From: Streptomyces sp. NBC_01591
Lineage (GTDB): Bacteria; Actinomycetota; Actinomycetes; Streptomycetales; Streptomycetaceae
Direction of reading: 5' to 3'
Assembly: GCF_035918155.1 (NCBI RefSeq)
Contig: NZ_CP109327.1
Coordinates: 5,704,001-5,768,000 of the forward strand
Length of the DNA stretch: 64,000 bases
The translations under genes and the position numbers were made by a program. Numbering within the stretch: position 1 is the first letter of the stretch; each line of letters starts with the position of its first letter. The notes beneath the pieces were generated by a model that saw only the letters and a list, made by a program, of their open reading frames with translations, searched no databases and was not told the DNA's origin. Shown here piece by piece: positions 48,230 to 57,112 of this stretch.

Positions 48230-49129
48230 ATGACGGACCATCCCGCCCGGCGTCTCCTCCTGGTGCACGCGCACCCCGACGACGAGTCGATCAACAACGG
48301 CGCCACCATGGCCAAGTACGCGGCCGAGGGTGCCCAGGTCACCCTGGTGACCTGCACACTCGGCGAGGAGGGCGAGATCATCCCGCCCGCCCTCGCCCAT
48401 CTCGCGGCCGACCGGGACGACACCCTGGGCCCGTACCGCCAGGGCGAACTCGACGCGGCGATGAAGGAGCTGGGGGTCACCGACCACCGGCTCCTCGGCG
48501 GCCCCGGCCGCTTCCGCGACTCCGGAATGATGGGCGCCGAGCAGAACCACCGCCCCGGCGCCTTCTGGGCCGCCGACGTGGACGACGCCGCCGGACACCT
48601 GGTGGAGGTCATCCGCTCGGTGCGCCCGCAGGTCCTGGTCACCTACGACCCCGACGGCGGCTACGGACACCCCGACCACATCCAGGCGCACCGCGTCGCG
48701 ATGCGCGCCGCGGACCTCGCCGCCGATCCCGCGTACCGCGCCGGGTCCGGCGCCCCGCACACCGTCGCCAAGATCTACTGGAACCGGGTGCCGCGCACGG
48801 TCGCCGAGGAGGGCTTCGCCCGCCTCCGGGACACGGCGCCGGACGCCTTCCCGGGCATCGCCGCCATCGACGACGTACCGGGCGTGGTCGACGACTCCAG
48901 GATCACCGCACAGATCGACGGCTCGGCCCAGGCCGCCGCCAAGAGCGCGGCGATGCGGGCCCACGCCACCCAGATCGCCGTGGACGGCCCCTTCTTCGCC
49001 CTCTCCAACGACCTCGGCCAGCCCGTCTTCACCACCGAGTACTACGAGTTGGTGCGCGGTGACTCCGGAGCCCCGCAAGGGGCCCGCGAGGACGACCTGT
49101 TCGCGGGTGCGGCGGGAGCGGAGCGATGA
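48230..49129 (+). CDS. mshB: GlcNAc-Ins deacetylase MshB (mycothiol biosynthesis)
   Basis: A 299-residue zinc deacetylase of the PIG-L/LmbE family that converts N-acetylglucosaminyl-inositol to glucosaminyl-inositol, the second committed step to mycothiol. The zinc motif AHPDDE (residues about 14-19) and the downstream [11 protein letters not shown] are both intact. Specific MshB pieces include [28 protein letters not shown] and [13 protein letters not shown]. The ATG at 48230 is preferred. The stop overlaps the start of the next gene (ATGA). Confidence 0.95.
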   Translation: MTDHPARRLLLVHAHPDDESINNGATMAKYAAEGAQVTLVTCTLGEEGEIIPPALAHLAADRDDTLGPYRQGELDAAMKELGVTDHRLLGGPGRFRDSGMMGAEQNHRPGAFWAADVDDAAGHLVEVIRSVRPQVLVTYDPDGGYGHPDHIQAHRVAMRAADLAADPAYRAGSGAPHTVAKIYWNRVPRTVAEEGFARLRDTAPDAFPGIAAIDDVPGVVDDSRITAQIDGSAQAAAKSAAMRAHATQIAVDGPFFALSNDLGQPVFTTEYYELVRGDSGAPQGAREDDLFAGAAGAER

Positions 49130-49572
49130 GCGCCGGCAAGCAGCGCGCACCGCGCCCCTCGGCCCCCTCCGGCAACGTCGCGGCCACCGGCCTCGCCGCG
49201 CCCCTCGACCCCGGGCGGATCGCCGCCTATGTGGGCCTTGCCGTCCTGGGGGCGCTCGTCGGGATCGCCGGGGTGCTCGTCCAAGCCGCCTGGTTCCCCG
49301 CCGGATTGCTGCTCGCGCTGGTGGCCGCCGCCGGGCTCTTCCACGGCGGACGCCGCCTCTTCGGCACCCAGCTCGGCGCCCTGGCACCCGCTGCGGGATG
49401 GCTGATTTCGGTCGTCGTTCTGCTGGGCGGACGCCCCGAAGGCGACTATGTCTTCGGCGACGAACTCGGCCTCACTCTCTTCATGCTGGGCGGAATGGCC
49501 GTCGCTGTGATCTGTGCCACCATGTCGCGGTCGCCCCAACAGGGCGCCGACAACGGCCGACCTGGCAAGTAA
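49126..49572 (+). CDS. DUF6113-like membrane protein, coupled to mshB
   Basis: A 148-residue protein with four hydrophobic helices ([71 protein letters not shown]). A basic Pro/Ser-rich N-terminus is about 35 residues. The ATG overlaps the mshB stop by 4 nt. Such proteins regularly accompany mshB in Streptomyces; a role in mycothiol metabolism is not shown. Confidence 0.85.
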   Translation: MSAGKQRAPRPSAPSGNVAATGLAAPLDPGRIAAYVGLAVLGALVGIAGVLVQAAWFPAGLLLALVAAAGLFHGGRRLFGTQLGALAPAAGWLISVVVLLGGRPEGDYVFGDELGLTLFMLGGMAVAVICATMSRSPQQGADNGRPGK

Positions 49573-49747
49573 TGTGCCACGTCCGATCCCTTAATGCCCC
49601 TTGTCCGTCCGGTGGCCGCGCAGCCGTTTCCCCCGGTCGCGGGGTGTCCGTCGGCGGCGGCCAGTATGGTGGTTCGCGCGCCGAGCCGTCCCCTGGCCTG
49701 CGGCATGGGGGAAGTACGGGCGGCGGAGCCAATCGGGAGAACCTGCT

Positions 49748-51865
49748 TTGAGTCGTGAAACTGACAGTTCGTCCTCCGGGCCCCAGGGGCGCGGAGGAGC
49801 CGCGTACCCCTCGGGGACGCCGCCGTACGGATCACGCCAGTATCCGTCGCTGCACCCTTCGCAGGATGCCCCGGAGGGGGCCCCGGAGCCTGCGGACCCG
49901 TCTCAGTCCGAGGAGCCGAGGACCGAGACGACGCTGACGACGCGTATCCGGATCAACATCCCGGGCTCGCGTCCCATCCCGCCCGTTGTCATGCGTACGC
50001 CCGTGGGCGACACCGACAACGCCGACGCCGAGCGCACGGGCAGCATCCCGCGCCCCGGCTCGCCCGCGGCGGACGGTGCGCCGGCCGCGTCCGACGCCGC
50101 GCCGGGCGCCGAGGCCCGGACCGACTCCGCGCCTGCGGAACCGGCTGCCGAGAAGCCGGCCAGGGAGAAGAGCGGCAGCGACTGGTTCGCCCCGCGCAAG
50201 CCCCCTACGAACACCTCGGTCGTCGGCGGTACGGCGGGTGGCAGCCCGGCCGGTGGTGGCGGCTCGGCCGGTGGCGCCGAGAGCCCCAGGGGTGCCGCGC
50301 CCACCCCGCCCCGCGCCGATCTGCCGTACTTCTCGGACGGTCCGCAGCGCACGGGCGACCAGGGCGCACCCCGCCCCGACGACTTCGGGGGCCCCAGCGC
50401 CCCCGGTGGCCCGCGCCCCACGCCGAACCTCGGCGTACGTACCCCCGGCCCCTCCGGACCCACCACGGGCCCGGTCACCGGCACTTCGTCCCTGACGCCG
50501 AACCTCGGCGGACCGGGCGGCCCCGGCGCAGGCCCGATGGGTTCGGGCCCCGGCTCCGGCCCGTTGGTCTCGGGTGGTCCCGCGGGCCCGCAGGGTCCCG
50601 GCGCCCCCGGTGGGCCGCCGCGGATGTCCGACGACACCGCGGTGCTGACACCGCAGTTCGCGGCCCCGGCACCCTCCGGTCCCGGCGGCAACGTCTCCGG
50701 TGACACGCTCACCAGCGGCATCCCCGTCGTCCCGCCGGAGCACCGGTCGGCGTCCCTGTTCCCGGGCGGGCCCGCGGGCGGGCGCCCCGATCCGGCGTCC
50801 CGTGTCCCGGGCGACCCGATGGGCACCGGACCGGCAGGACCCGGCGGTCCCGCCGCCGCTTCGCCCGCACCGGCACCCCGACCCGAACCGGCGCCCGCAC
50901 CCGCGCCCGCGAAGAAGCAGGGCCGCTCCAAGCTGGTCCTCCTCGGCGTCGGTGTCGTCGCACTGCTCGGTGTCGCGTACGGCGCCGGGCTGCTGATGAA
51001 CCACTCCGACGTACCCAAGGGCACCACCGTCCTCGGCGTCGACATCGGCGGCGGCACGAAGGAGGAGGGCGTCACCAAGCTGGACGCGGCCCTCGGCAAG
51101 CGCGCCGCGGCCCCCCTCCAGCTGTCCGTGGACGGCAAGAAGACCGAGCTCGCGCCGGACAAGGCCGGGCTCGCCCTGGACAGTCAGGAGACCGTGCGCT
51201 CGGCGGCGGGCAGCGACTACAACCCGGTCTCCGTCATCGGCTCCCTGTTCGGCAGCAAGCGCACCGTCGACCCGGTGATCCCGGTCGACGAGGAGAAGCT
51301 CGGCGTCGCGCTGACGGACCTGGCGGGCGTCTCCGGCTCGTCCAACGACGGCACGATCAAGTTCGAGCCGGGCAAGGCCGTGGCCGTACCCGGGAAGCCG
51401 GGCAAGGCGCTGGACGTCAACCAGTCGATGACCTCGGTGCGCGACGCGTACCGCGCGCAGGTGCAGACCGGCCGGACGAAGGTCGTCCAGCTGCCCGTCA
51501 CCACTCGCGAACCCACCATCGACCAGGCCGAACTGGACCGGGCGATGAAGGAATTCGCGAAGCCCGCGATGTCCGATCTGGTCACCATCAAGGCGGGTGC
51601 CAAGGAGATCCAGTTCGGCCCGGCCAGGTCGCTGCCGCAGATCCTCTCGATGGTGCCGATCAAGGGCCGGCTCATCGAGCACTACGACAAGAAGGCCATC
51701 GAGACCCTCTGCGACGGCGTCTTCGACGGCATCATGATCACCAAGGGTGACGGCAAGAAGCACCAGCTCAGCGCGGACGACGTGGCCCACGCCATGCAGA
51801 CCGCGCTGCTCGGGAAGACCACCGCCGAACGGACCGTCGTCATCAACCTCGACGGCAACGGCTGA
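49748..51865 (+). CDS. Disordered-N-terminus membrane protein with PG_binding_4-like extracellular domain
   Basis: 705 residues from a TTG at 49748 (GGGAG about 9 nt upstream); no better ATG/GTG lies near the ribosome-binding site. Residues 1 to about 395 are Pro/Gly/Ser/Ala-rich, with repeats such as PTPNLGVRTPGPSGP and SLTPNLGGPGGPG, and are probably disordered and cytoplasmic. One helix follows basic residues (SKLVLLGVGVVALLGVAYGAGLLM). Outside are about 280 residues starting DVPKGTTVLGVDIGGGTKEEGVTKLDAAL, resembling the peptidoglycan-binding/VanW-associated domain (PF12229), ending TAERTVVINLDGNG. A cell-wall-linked role is likely but unproven. Confidence 0.8.
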   Translation: MSRETDSSSSGPQGRGGAAYPSGTPPYGSRQYPSLHPSQDAPEGAPEPADPSQSEEPRTETTLTTRIRINIPGSRPIPPVVMRTPVGDTDNADAERTGSIPRPGSPAADGAPAASDAAPGAEARTDSAPAEPAAEKPAREKSGSDWFAPRKPPTNTSVVGGTAGGSPAGGGGSAGGAESPRGAAPTPPRADLPYFSDGPQRTGDQGAPRPDDFGGPSAPGGPRPTPNLGVRTPGPSGPTTGPVTGTSSLTPNLGGPGGPGAGPMGSGPGSGPLVSGGPAGPQGPGAPGGPPRMSDDTAVLTPQFAAPAPSGPGGNVSGDTLTSGIPVVPPEHRSASLFPGGPAGGRPDPASRVPGDPMGTGPAGPGGPAAASPAPAPRPEPAPAPAPAKKQGRSKLVLLGVGVVALLGVAYGAGLLMNHSDVPKGTTVLGVDIGGGTKEEGVTKLDAALGKRAAAPLQLSVDGKKTELAPDKAGLALDSQETVRSAAGSDYNPVSVIGSLFGSKRTVDPVIPVDEEKLGVALTDLAGVSGSSNDGTIKFEPGKAVAVPGKPGKALDVNQSMTSVRDAYRAQVQTGRTKVVQLPVTTREPTIDQAELDRAMKEFAKPAMSDLVTIKAGAKEIQFGPARSLPQILSMVPIKGRLIEHYDKKAIETLCDGVFDGIMITKGDGKKHQLSADDVAHAMQTALLGKTTAERTVVINLDGNG

Positions 51866-51897
51866 CCGCCGACGGCGGCGAACCGCACCGCAGACCC

Positions 51898-51925
51898 GCC
51901 CCCGACCGGACCCCCGGCCGGGGGC
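51898..51925 (+). terminator. GC-rich hairpin terminator
   Basis: A 12-bp stem with one mismatch (51898-51909 with 51914-51925), 33 bp after the stop of the PG_binding-like gene. Confidence 0.65.
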
Positions 51926-51949
51926 GGCGCCGTATCCGGTCGGGCGTCC

Positions 51950-52016
51950 GGCAGCGGCGTCACACGCACGGCATGACGTGGCAGTGGCGTCACATGCACG
52001 GCATGACATCTGTCAT
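51950..52016 (+). promoter_or_regulatory. 30-bp tandem repeat with palindromes upstream of the ABC/two-component operon
   Basis: Two 30-bp copies (51950-51979, 51980-52009; three differences) each contain GTCACAYGCACGGCATGAC, with GTCA/TGAC ends; copy 2 has ATGCACGGCAT at its core. A separate palindrome, ATGACATCTGTCAT, follows at 52003-52016. The operon's start codon is 60 bp downstream. This is a good candidate binding site for the operon's own LuxR-type response regulator. Confidence 0.6.
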
Positions 52017-52075
52017 CCCGTTTCCACGACCGGCGGCCCTGCCGCGGGCACCCCGCCCTCCGCCACGCTGGACGC

Positions 52076-53011
52076 ATGACAACGACAGCCGCCGAGACCA
52101 CCGGGGCGAAGACCGCCGCGGTCCGCTTCGAACAGGTCAGCAAGGCATACGGATCGGTACGCGCCGTCGACGGGCTCACCCTCGACCTGCACCCCGGCGA
52201 GACCGTTGCGCTCCTCGGCCCCAACGGCGCCGGGAAGTCCTCCACCCTGGATCTGCTGCTGGGCCTGCGCACCGCCGACTCCGGCACGGTCCAGGTCTTC
52301 GGCACGACTCCGCAGAACGCCATCGCCACGGGCCGGGTCGGCGCGATGCTCCAGACCGGCGGCCTGATGGAGGACGTCACGGTCAAGGAGCTGGTCGGCC
52401 TCGCCTGCGATCTGCACCCCAGGCCCTACCCGGCGACGGAGGTGCTGTCCCGCGCCGGCATCGCGCAGATCGCCGACCGGATGGTCAACAAGCTCTCCGG
52501 CGGCCAGGAGCAGCGCGTCCGCTTCGCGCTGGCCACCGCGGGCGCCAACGACCTGATCGTCCTGGACGAGCCGACCACCGGCATGGACGTCACCGCCCGT
52601 CAGGCCTTCTGGGCCACCATGCGCGAGCAGGCCGAGCAGGGCCGTACCGTCCTGTTCGCCACCCACTACCTCGAAGAGGCCGACGCGATCGCCGACCGCG
52701 TCCTCGTCCTCCACAAGGGCCGGCTGCTCGCCGACGGCACGGCCGCCGAGATCAAGGCGAAGGCCGGAGCCCGCCGGATCTCCTTCGAGCTGGAGGGCCC
52801 GGTCGACGAAGCGGCCCTGCGCGGCCTGCCGTTCCTCGCCACGCTCGACATCACCGGCAACCGGGTCCGGATCCAGTCGCACGACGCCGACGCGACCGTC
52901 CACGCCGTCTACGGACTCGGCCTCTACCCGCGCGAAATCGAAGTCGCGGGGCTCGGCCTGGAACAGGCCTTCGTCGCCATCACCGAGGCCGAGGAGGCGA
53001 GGACCGCATGA
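52076..53011 (+). CDS. ABC exporter ATPase (DrrA type)
   Basis: A 311-residue ATPase. Walker A is GPNGAGKS, signature LSGGQEQRVRFALA, Walker B LIVLDEPTTGMD, H-loop ATHYL; the C-terminal segment (about residues 220-311) is the DrrA-like regulatory region. These pair with an ABC-2 permease to export drugs, lipids or peptides. The stop overlaps the permease start (ATGA at 53008-53011). Confidence 0.94.
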   Translation: MTTTAAETTGAKTAAVRFEQVSKAYGSVRAVDGLTLDLHPGETVALLGPNGAGKSSTLDLLLGLRTADSGTVQVFGTTPQNAIATGRVGAMLQTGGLMEDVTVKELVGLACDLHPRPYPATEVLSRAGIAQIADRMVNKLSGGQEQRVRFALATAGANDLIVLDEPTTGMDVTARQAFWATMREQAEQGRTVLFATHYLEEADAIADRVLVLHKGRLLADGTAAEIKAKAGARRISFELEGPVDEAALRGLPFLATLDITGNRVRIQSHDADATVHAVYGLGLYPREIEVAGLGLEQAFVAITEAEEARTA

Positions 53012-53748
53012 ACACGTTGATCAGGCTCGAAGTGACCCGCACCCTGCGGAACAAGAAGTTCATGTTCTTCTCGGTCGTCTACCCCTCGGTGATCTACCTC
53101 CTCATCTCCAACACCCAGAACACCACCGACCGGATCCCGCACACCGATCTCACCTTCCAGGCCTTCTTCATGGTCTCGATGGCCTCCTTCGGCGCGCTGA
53201 CCGCCGTCCTCATGGGCAACAGCGAACGCATCGCCAAGGAGCGCGAGAAGGGCTGGGTCCGCCAGCTGCGGCTCACCGCACTGCCCGGCCGCGGCTACGT
53301 CCTGGCGAAGATCGCCAGCGCGGCGATGGTCACCCTGCCCTGCATCGTGGTGGTCTTCCTGGTCGCCGCCGCCGTCAAGCACGTACGGGTGGAGACCTGG
53401 CAGTGGTTCGCGCTGGCCGGGGTCATCTGGGCCGGTTCGCTGGTCTTCGCCGCGCTCGGGGTCGCCATCGGCTACCTCGCCGGCGGGGACGCGGTCCGCC
53501 CGCTCACCATGATCATCTACTTCGGGCTCTCCATCCTCGGCGGCCTGTGGATGCCCAGCGCGACCTTCCCGCAGTGGCTCCAGAACATCTCCGAGTGGCT
53601 GCCCACGCACGCGTACGCTTCTCTCGGCCAGGCGATCGAGATGGGCGGTTCGCCGCACGCCAAGGACGTCGCCATCCTCTGCGCCTACTTCCTGATCTTC
53701 GCGGGCGGCGCGGCCCGGCTCTACCGGAAGGACACCCTGGAGGCGTGA
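53008..53748 (+). CDS. ABC-2 type exporter permease
   Basis: A 246-residue permease with six helices, starting MNTLIRLEVTRTLRNKKFMFFSVVYPSVIYLL, the amphipathic start typical of ABC-2 permeases. NSERIAKEREKGWVRQLRLTALPGRGYVLAK is the coupling region. Overlaps both its neighbours by 4 nt. Confidence 0.93.
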   Translation: MNTLIRLEVTRTLRNKKFMFFSVVYPSVIYLLISNTQNTTDRIPHTDLTFQAFFMVSMASFGALTAVLMGNSERIAKEREKGWVRQLRLTALPGRGYVLAKIASAAMVTLPCIVVVFLVAAAVKHVRVETWQWFALAGVIWAGSLVFAALGVAIGYLAGGDAVRPLTMIIYFGLSILGGLWMPSATFPQWLQNISEWLPTHAYASLGQAIEMGGSPHAKDVAILCAYFLIFAGGAARLYRKDTLEA

Positions 53749-54929
53749 ACGACGACGAGACGTCCGTGGGCATCGGGCGCCCGCCCACGAATCGCAAGCA
53801 GGTCTGGATCAAGCTGCTCTGGGTCGGTATCTGGCTCGCGTTCATGAGCGCCCCGGTCAAGGACCTGGCCGACGGCAACCACACCCCCTGGGCGACGGTG
53901 CTCGGCTCGCTCGGCCTGCTGACCTTCGTCGGGGCCTACCTGCTCCTGATCTTCCGCCACACGTCCAAGCCCCTGGACCGCCGTCTCGTCCACTCCACGA
54001 TCGCCTTCCTCGGCGCCCTCTCCGTCGTCCTCATCCTGACGCTCGGCACCGCGTGGCTGGTCCTCTTCGTGTACGTGGCGGTCTCCGTCGGCGCCACCCT
54101 GCCGCTGCGGACGGCCCGTTGGCTGATCCCCGCCGTCACGGCGGTCATGGTCCTCATGGGCCTGACCGGCGACCACCCGCGCGAGATCATCACCGCCCTG
54201 ATCTTCCCGGCGCTGCTCGGCGGATTCTCGATGACGGGGGTGAGACAGCTGATCCGTACGACGATCGAGCTGCGCGAGGCCCGCGCCACCGTCGCCCAGC
54301 TCGCCGCCAACGAGGAACGGCTCAGGCTCGCCCGCGATCTGCACGACCTGCTCGGGCACTCGCTCTCCCTGATCACGCTCAAGAGCGAGCTGGCCGGCCG
54401 GATGCTCCCCGACCACCCGGAACAGGCGGCCGCCCAGGTCGCGGACATCGAACAGGTCAGCCGTCAGGCCCTGATCGACGTACGCAGCGCGGTCACCGGC
54501 TACCGCCGCCCGACCCTCCCCGGCGAACTCGCGGGCGCCCGCACCGCACTCGCCGCCGCGGGCATCACCGCCGACGTCCCGGCCGAGGCCCCCGACGACC
54601 TCCCCGAGAAGCCGGAGGAAGTGCTCGCCTGGGCACTGCGGGAAGCCGTCACCAACGTCGTACGCCACAGCGGCGCCCGCCACTGCACGGTCACCCTCGC
54701 CCCGCGCCAGACCCTGGACGGCAAGGTCCTCGAACTCACCGTCTCGGACGACGGCGTCGGCCCCTCGGGCACGAAGCCGGGGAACGGCCTCACCGGCATC
54801 GGCGAACGCCTCGCCACGGTCGACGGCACGCTGATCACCTCGATGGCCAACGCCGGTCCGGGTTCGGGTAAAGGCTTCACCCTGGCCCTGACCGTTCCGC
54901 TCGATTCCGCCCTAGGATCCACGGAATGA
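53745..54929 (+). CDS. Sensor histidine kinase (HisKA_3, DesK/LiaS type)
   Basis: A 394-residue kinase. The GTG at 53745 overlaps the permease stop. Five to six membrane helices (residues about 20-165) have no sizeable external sensor loop, so signals are probably sensed in the membrane. The phosphorylated His is in RLARDLHDLLGHSLSL (about H200). The HATPase domain follows (ALREAVTNVVRHSGARHC, SDDGVGPSG, GNGLTGIGERL). Cognate partner of the next gene, coupled by ATGA. Confidence 0.94.
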   Translation: MNDDETSVGIGRPPTNRKQVWIKLLWVGIWLAFMSAPVKDLADGNHTPWATVLGSLGLLTFVGAYLLLIFRHTSKPLDRRLVHSTIAFLGALSVVLILTLGTAWLVLFVYVAVSVGATLPLRTARWLIPAVTAVMVLMGLTGDHPREIITALIFPALLGGFSMTGVRQLIRTTIELREARATVAQLAANEERLRLARDLHDLLGHSLSLITLKSELAGRMLPDHPEQAAAQVADIEQVSRQALIDVRSAVTGYRRPTLPGELAGARTALAAAGITADVPAEAPDDLPEKPEEVLAWALREAVTNVVRHSGARHCTVTLAPRQTLDGKVLELTVSDDGVGPSGTKPGNGLTGIGERLATVDGTLITSMANAGPGSGKGFTLALTVPLDSALGSTE

Positions 54930-55537
54930 GCATGATCAGACTCCTCCTCGCCGAGGACCAGTCCATGGTGCGCGAGGCCCTCGCGGCACTCCTCGGCCTG
55001 GAACCCGACATCGAGGTGGTGGCCCAGGTCGCCCGCGGCGACGAGGTACTGGCCGCCGCCCACGAGCACGACATCGACGTGGCGCTCCTGGACATCGAGA
55101 TGCCGGGCATGACGGGCATCGACGCGGCGGCCGCCCTGCAACGCGAACTCCCGGCCGTGAAGGTCGTCGTCGTCACCACCTTCGGCCGCCCCGGCTACCT
55201 GCGCCGCGCCATGGAGTCGGGCGCCGACGCCTTCCTGGTGAAGGACGCCCCGGCCGCCCAACTGGCCGCAGCGGTACGGAAGGTGCTCGCCGGCGAACGC
55301 GTCATCGACCCCACACTCGCGGCAGCGGCCCTGGCCGACGGCGCCAGCCCCCTGACCGACCGCGAACGCGACGTACTGCGCACGGCGGCGGACGGTTCCA
55401 CCAACGCGGAGATCGCCGCCGCTCTCCACCTCTCCCAGGGAACGGTCCGCAACTACCTCTCCATGGCCATCCAGAAACTGGCGGCCCGCAACCGCGCGGA
55501 GGCGGTCCGCATCGCCCGCGAGAAGGGCTGGCTGTAG
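54926..55537 (+). CDS. LuxR-type response regulator
   Basis: A 203-residue NarL/LuxR-family regulator. The receiver domain has acidic residues AEDQ and the phospho-acceptor in VALLDIEMPG (about D56). The LuxR helix-turn-helix is LTDREREVLR-like LTDRERDVLRTAADGSTNAEIAAALHLSQGTVRNYLS. It probably activates or represses the four-gene operon through the tandem repeats at 51950-52016. The sequence after the stop begins like a terminator left arm, but the right arm is missing. Confidence 0.94.
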   Translation: MSMIRLLLAEDQSMVREALAALLGLEPDIEVVAQVARGDEVLAAAHEHDIDVALLDIEMPGMTGIDAAAALQRELPAVKVVVVTTFGRPGYLRRAMESGADAFLVKDAPAAQLAAAVRKVLAGERVIDPTLAAAALADGASPLTDRERDVLRTAADGSTNAEIAAALHLSQGTVRNYLSMAIQKLAARNRAEAVRIAREKGWL

Positions 55538-55564
55538 GCAAGCTCCGTTTGGATCGGGCCGGGC

Positions 55565-56173
55565 TCAGGTGGGGAATTCGCCGAGCCAAGTGTGCTGGAG
55601 AAGGTGCTTGGGCAGGTACTCGGACTCGACGCCGATGGGGAATTTTCCGTCGTAGGCGAGGCAGGCGATGGCGAGTGGCCCGAGGGCGATGCTGCCGTTG
55701 ATGTCGGTGGTGCGTTCTTCGTTCAGGGTCCAGTACGCCTGGTGCAGTTTCAGGGCTTCGATCAGGGCGGGGGTGAAGCCTTCGGTGTCCCTGGTGACGA
55801 AGTGGTAGAAGAGGTTGATCGGCGGATAGAGCTGCCCCTGCAGCAGATCGGGCGGGGCGATCCGGGCCACCGAGGGGTCTGACATCTCGATCGCGGCGGT
55901 GAGCTTCTCGACCAGCCCGGGGCGTCGCAGCCAGTACGTCTGCAGGGTGTCCACCCAGTGATAGATGTACTCGTCGTACGCCCCCTCTGGAGCCCGCAGC
56001 CGCTCCAACGGAATCTCACACAGCTGAGTCATCCGCTGCTGCTCCCGACAGATGACGGCAAGCCAGAACGCGGAGAGCCAGTTGCCCGCAGAGGCGGATG
56101 ACCTCGGTCCCCTGGCGGCCGGAAGAGTCCGCAGTTGCCGGTTGATCCGGCACTCGGTGGTCCCTTCGGCCAT
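55565..56173 (-). CDS. Immunity 49 (Imm49) family protein, probably 5'-truncated
   Basis: From the ATG at 56173 this is 202 residues, MAEGTTECRINRQLRTLPA, then GNWLSAFWLAVICREQQRMTQL, DEYIYHWVDTLQTYWL, LYPPINLFYHF and LGPLAIACLAYDGKFPIGVESEYLPKHLLQ. These are characteristic of Imm49 proteins, which neutralise polymorphic toxins. Family members I recall begin about 80 residues earlier with another helical part. The sequence upstream to 56320 stays open but does not look like that part, so the gene may be a remnant. No toxin gene is adjacent. Lower GC than flanking genes suggests acquisition. Confidence 0.75.
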   Translation of the reverse strand: MAEGTTECRINRQLRTLPAARGPRSSASAGNWLSAFWLAVICREQQRMTQLCEIPLERLRAPEGAYDEYIYHWVDTLQTYWLRRPGLVEKLTAAIEMSDPSVARIAPPDLLQGQLYPPINLFYHFVTRDTEGFTPALIEALKLHQAYWTLNEERTTDINGSIALGPLAIACLAYDGKFPIGVESEYLPKHLLQHTWLGEFPT

Positions 56174-56443
56174 GCCTGTCACGGCGAACCCTCGACGGGA
56201 TGAACAACTGTTCGTGTGGCCATCTCTATCAACTCGCGCGTCGCTGGTGCAATCAGCAAATCGGCAACCGGCCAACAGTGGCTCACTCATGACGTGGCGA
56301 TACGTACTCGTGGCGGCCACGCCCGGCGCGGGAAGAGGTGATTGCAGTTACGGACGCGTGTCATGAACTGACGGCACCCGGCCACGCCCGTGACCGTCAT
56401 CGCGACCGACGTCGGAATGCGTACGAGGAGAATGGTCGGCACC

Positions 56444-56899
56444 ATGGACGACGAAACACCACAACCCAGGTGGCGCTTCACCCTGCCTTGGGCAATCCTC
56501 GACGTGTTCGCCGACGGCCCTGTCCCTGCGGCGCTGCAACCCACCGCCGCAGTCCTCGCTCACCTGGAATACCGCTTCCGTCCCGCACTGCTCCGCCCGC
56601 ACCGATGGCCGCAGTGCGCCTACACGGCAGTCTGGCCCGCGAACCGGCCGACGCCAGAGCCTGCCGAAATGTTGGAGGAACCGAGCCTGCAGGAGTTGGA
56701 AGGCGTCGTCCTCGCAGAGGTACACCTTCTGACCTGCGACGTCTGCACGGCACGCTTCCAAGCGGTCTACCCGGACCTGGGTATCCCGTTCTTCGGTCGG
56801 CACCTGGCAGCACATGAACTGATCAGCGGATGCACCATCTGCGGCAGCGACTTCGCGAGCTCCCGGATCCAGCCTCTCGCCCTGCTGCCGACCCCGTGA
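56444..56899 (+). CDS. Small hypothetical protein with paired CxxC motifs
   Basis: About 151 residues from the ATG at 56444 (MDDETPQPRWRFTLPWAILDVFADG). In-frame ATGs at 56417 and 56432 and a GTG at 56390 are alternatives; GAGGAG at 56425-56430 best serves 56444, although the spacing is long. The C-terminal half has TCDVCTARF and SGCTICGSDF, two CxxC pairs about 40 residues apart that could bind zinc. I recognise no family. It lies beside the Imm49-like gene and ends in a hairpin that overlaps its stop. Confidence 0.55.
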   Translation: MDDETPQPRWRFTLPWAILDVFADGPVPAALQPTAAVLAHLEYRFRPALLRPHRWPQCAYTAVWPANRPTPEPAEMLEEPSLQELEGVVLAEVHLLTCDVCTARFQAVYPDLGIPFFGRHLAAHELISGCTICGSDFASSRIQPLALLPTP

Positions 56900-56914
56900 C
56901 AGCCGGCCTGTCAC
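56896..56914 (+). terminator. Small hairpin overlapping the stop codon
   Basis: GTGACAG (56896-56902) pairs with CTGTCAC (56908-56914) around a 5-nt loop; the TGA stop is inside the left arm. Confidence 0.5.
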
Positions 56915-57070
56915 GTCGGGACAGGAACAGCGGATAGGCGCCGGCCCTGGCAGGCCTGCCACCGCACCTGGTGCAGAATGCAGCCAAAGACGTTCGCAGG
57001 AACGGGACTTGGTGGGCAGGGCGATGCCCGTTCGTCACGGCGGTCAAGGGCGACCGACTGGTGTGACGGT

Positions 57071-57096
57071 GTGCGGGGGCCCTGTCGCCCCCGCAC
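57071..57096 (-). terminator. Hairpin terminator after the FG-GAP gene
   Basis: A perfect 10-bp stem, GTGCGGGGGC (57071-57080) with its complement (57087-57096), and a 6-nt loop, 17 bp beyond the stop of the FG-GAP protein gene. Confidence 0.75.
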
Positions 57097-57112
57097 CATT
57101 CCGTGCCGTCCG

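Noticed and set aside
56174..56320. N-terminal extension of the Imm49-like protein to 56320
   Set aside because: The frame is open, but the residues do not resemble the Imm49 N-terminus and there is no ribosome-binding site; the ATG at 56173 is used instead.
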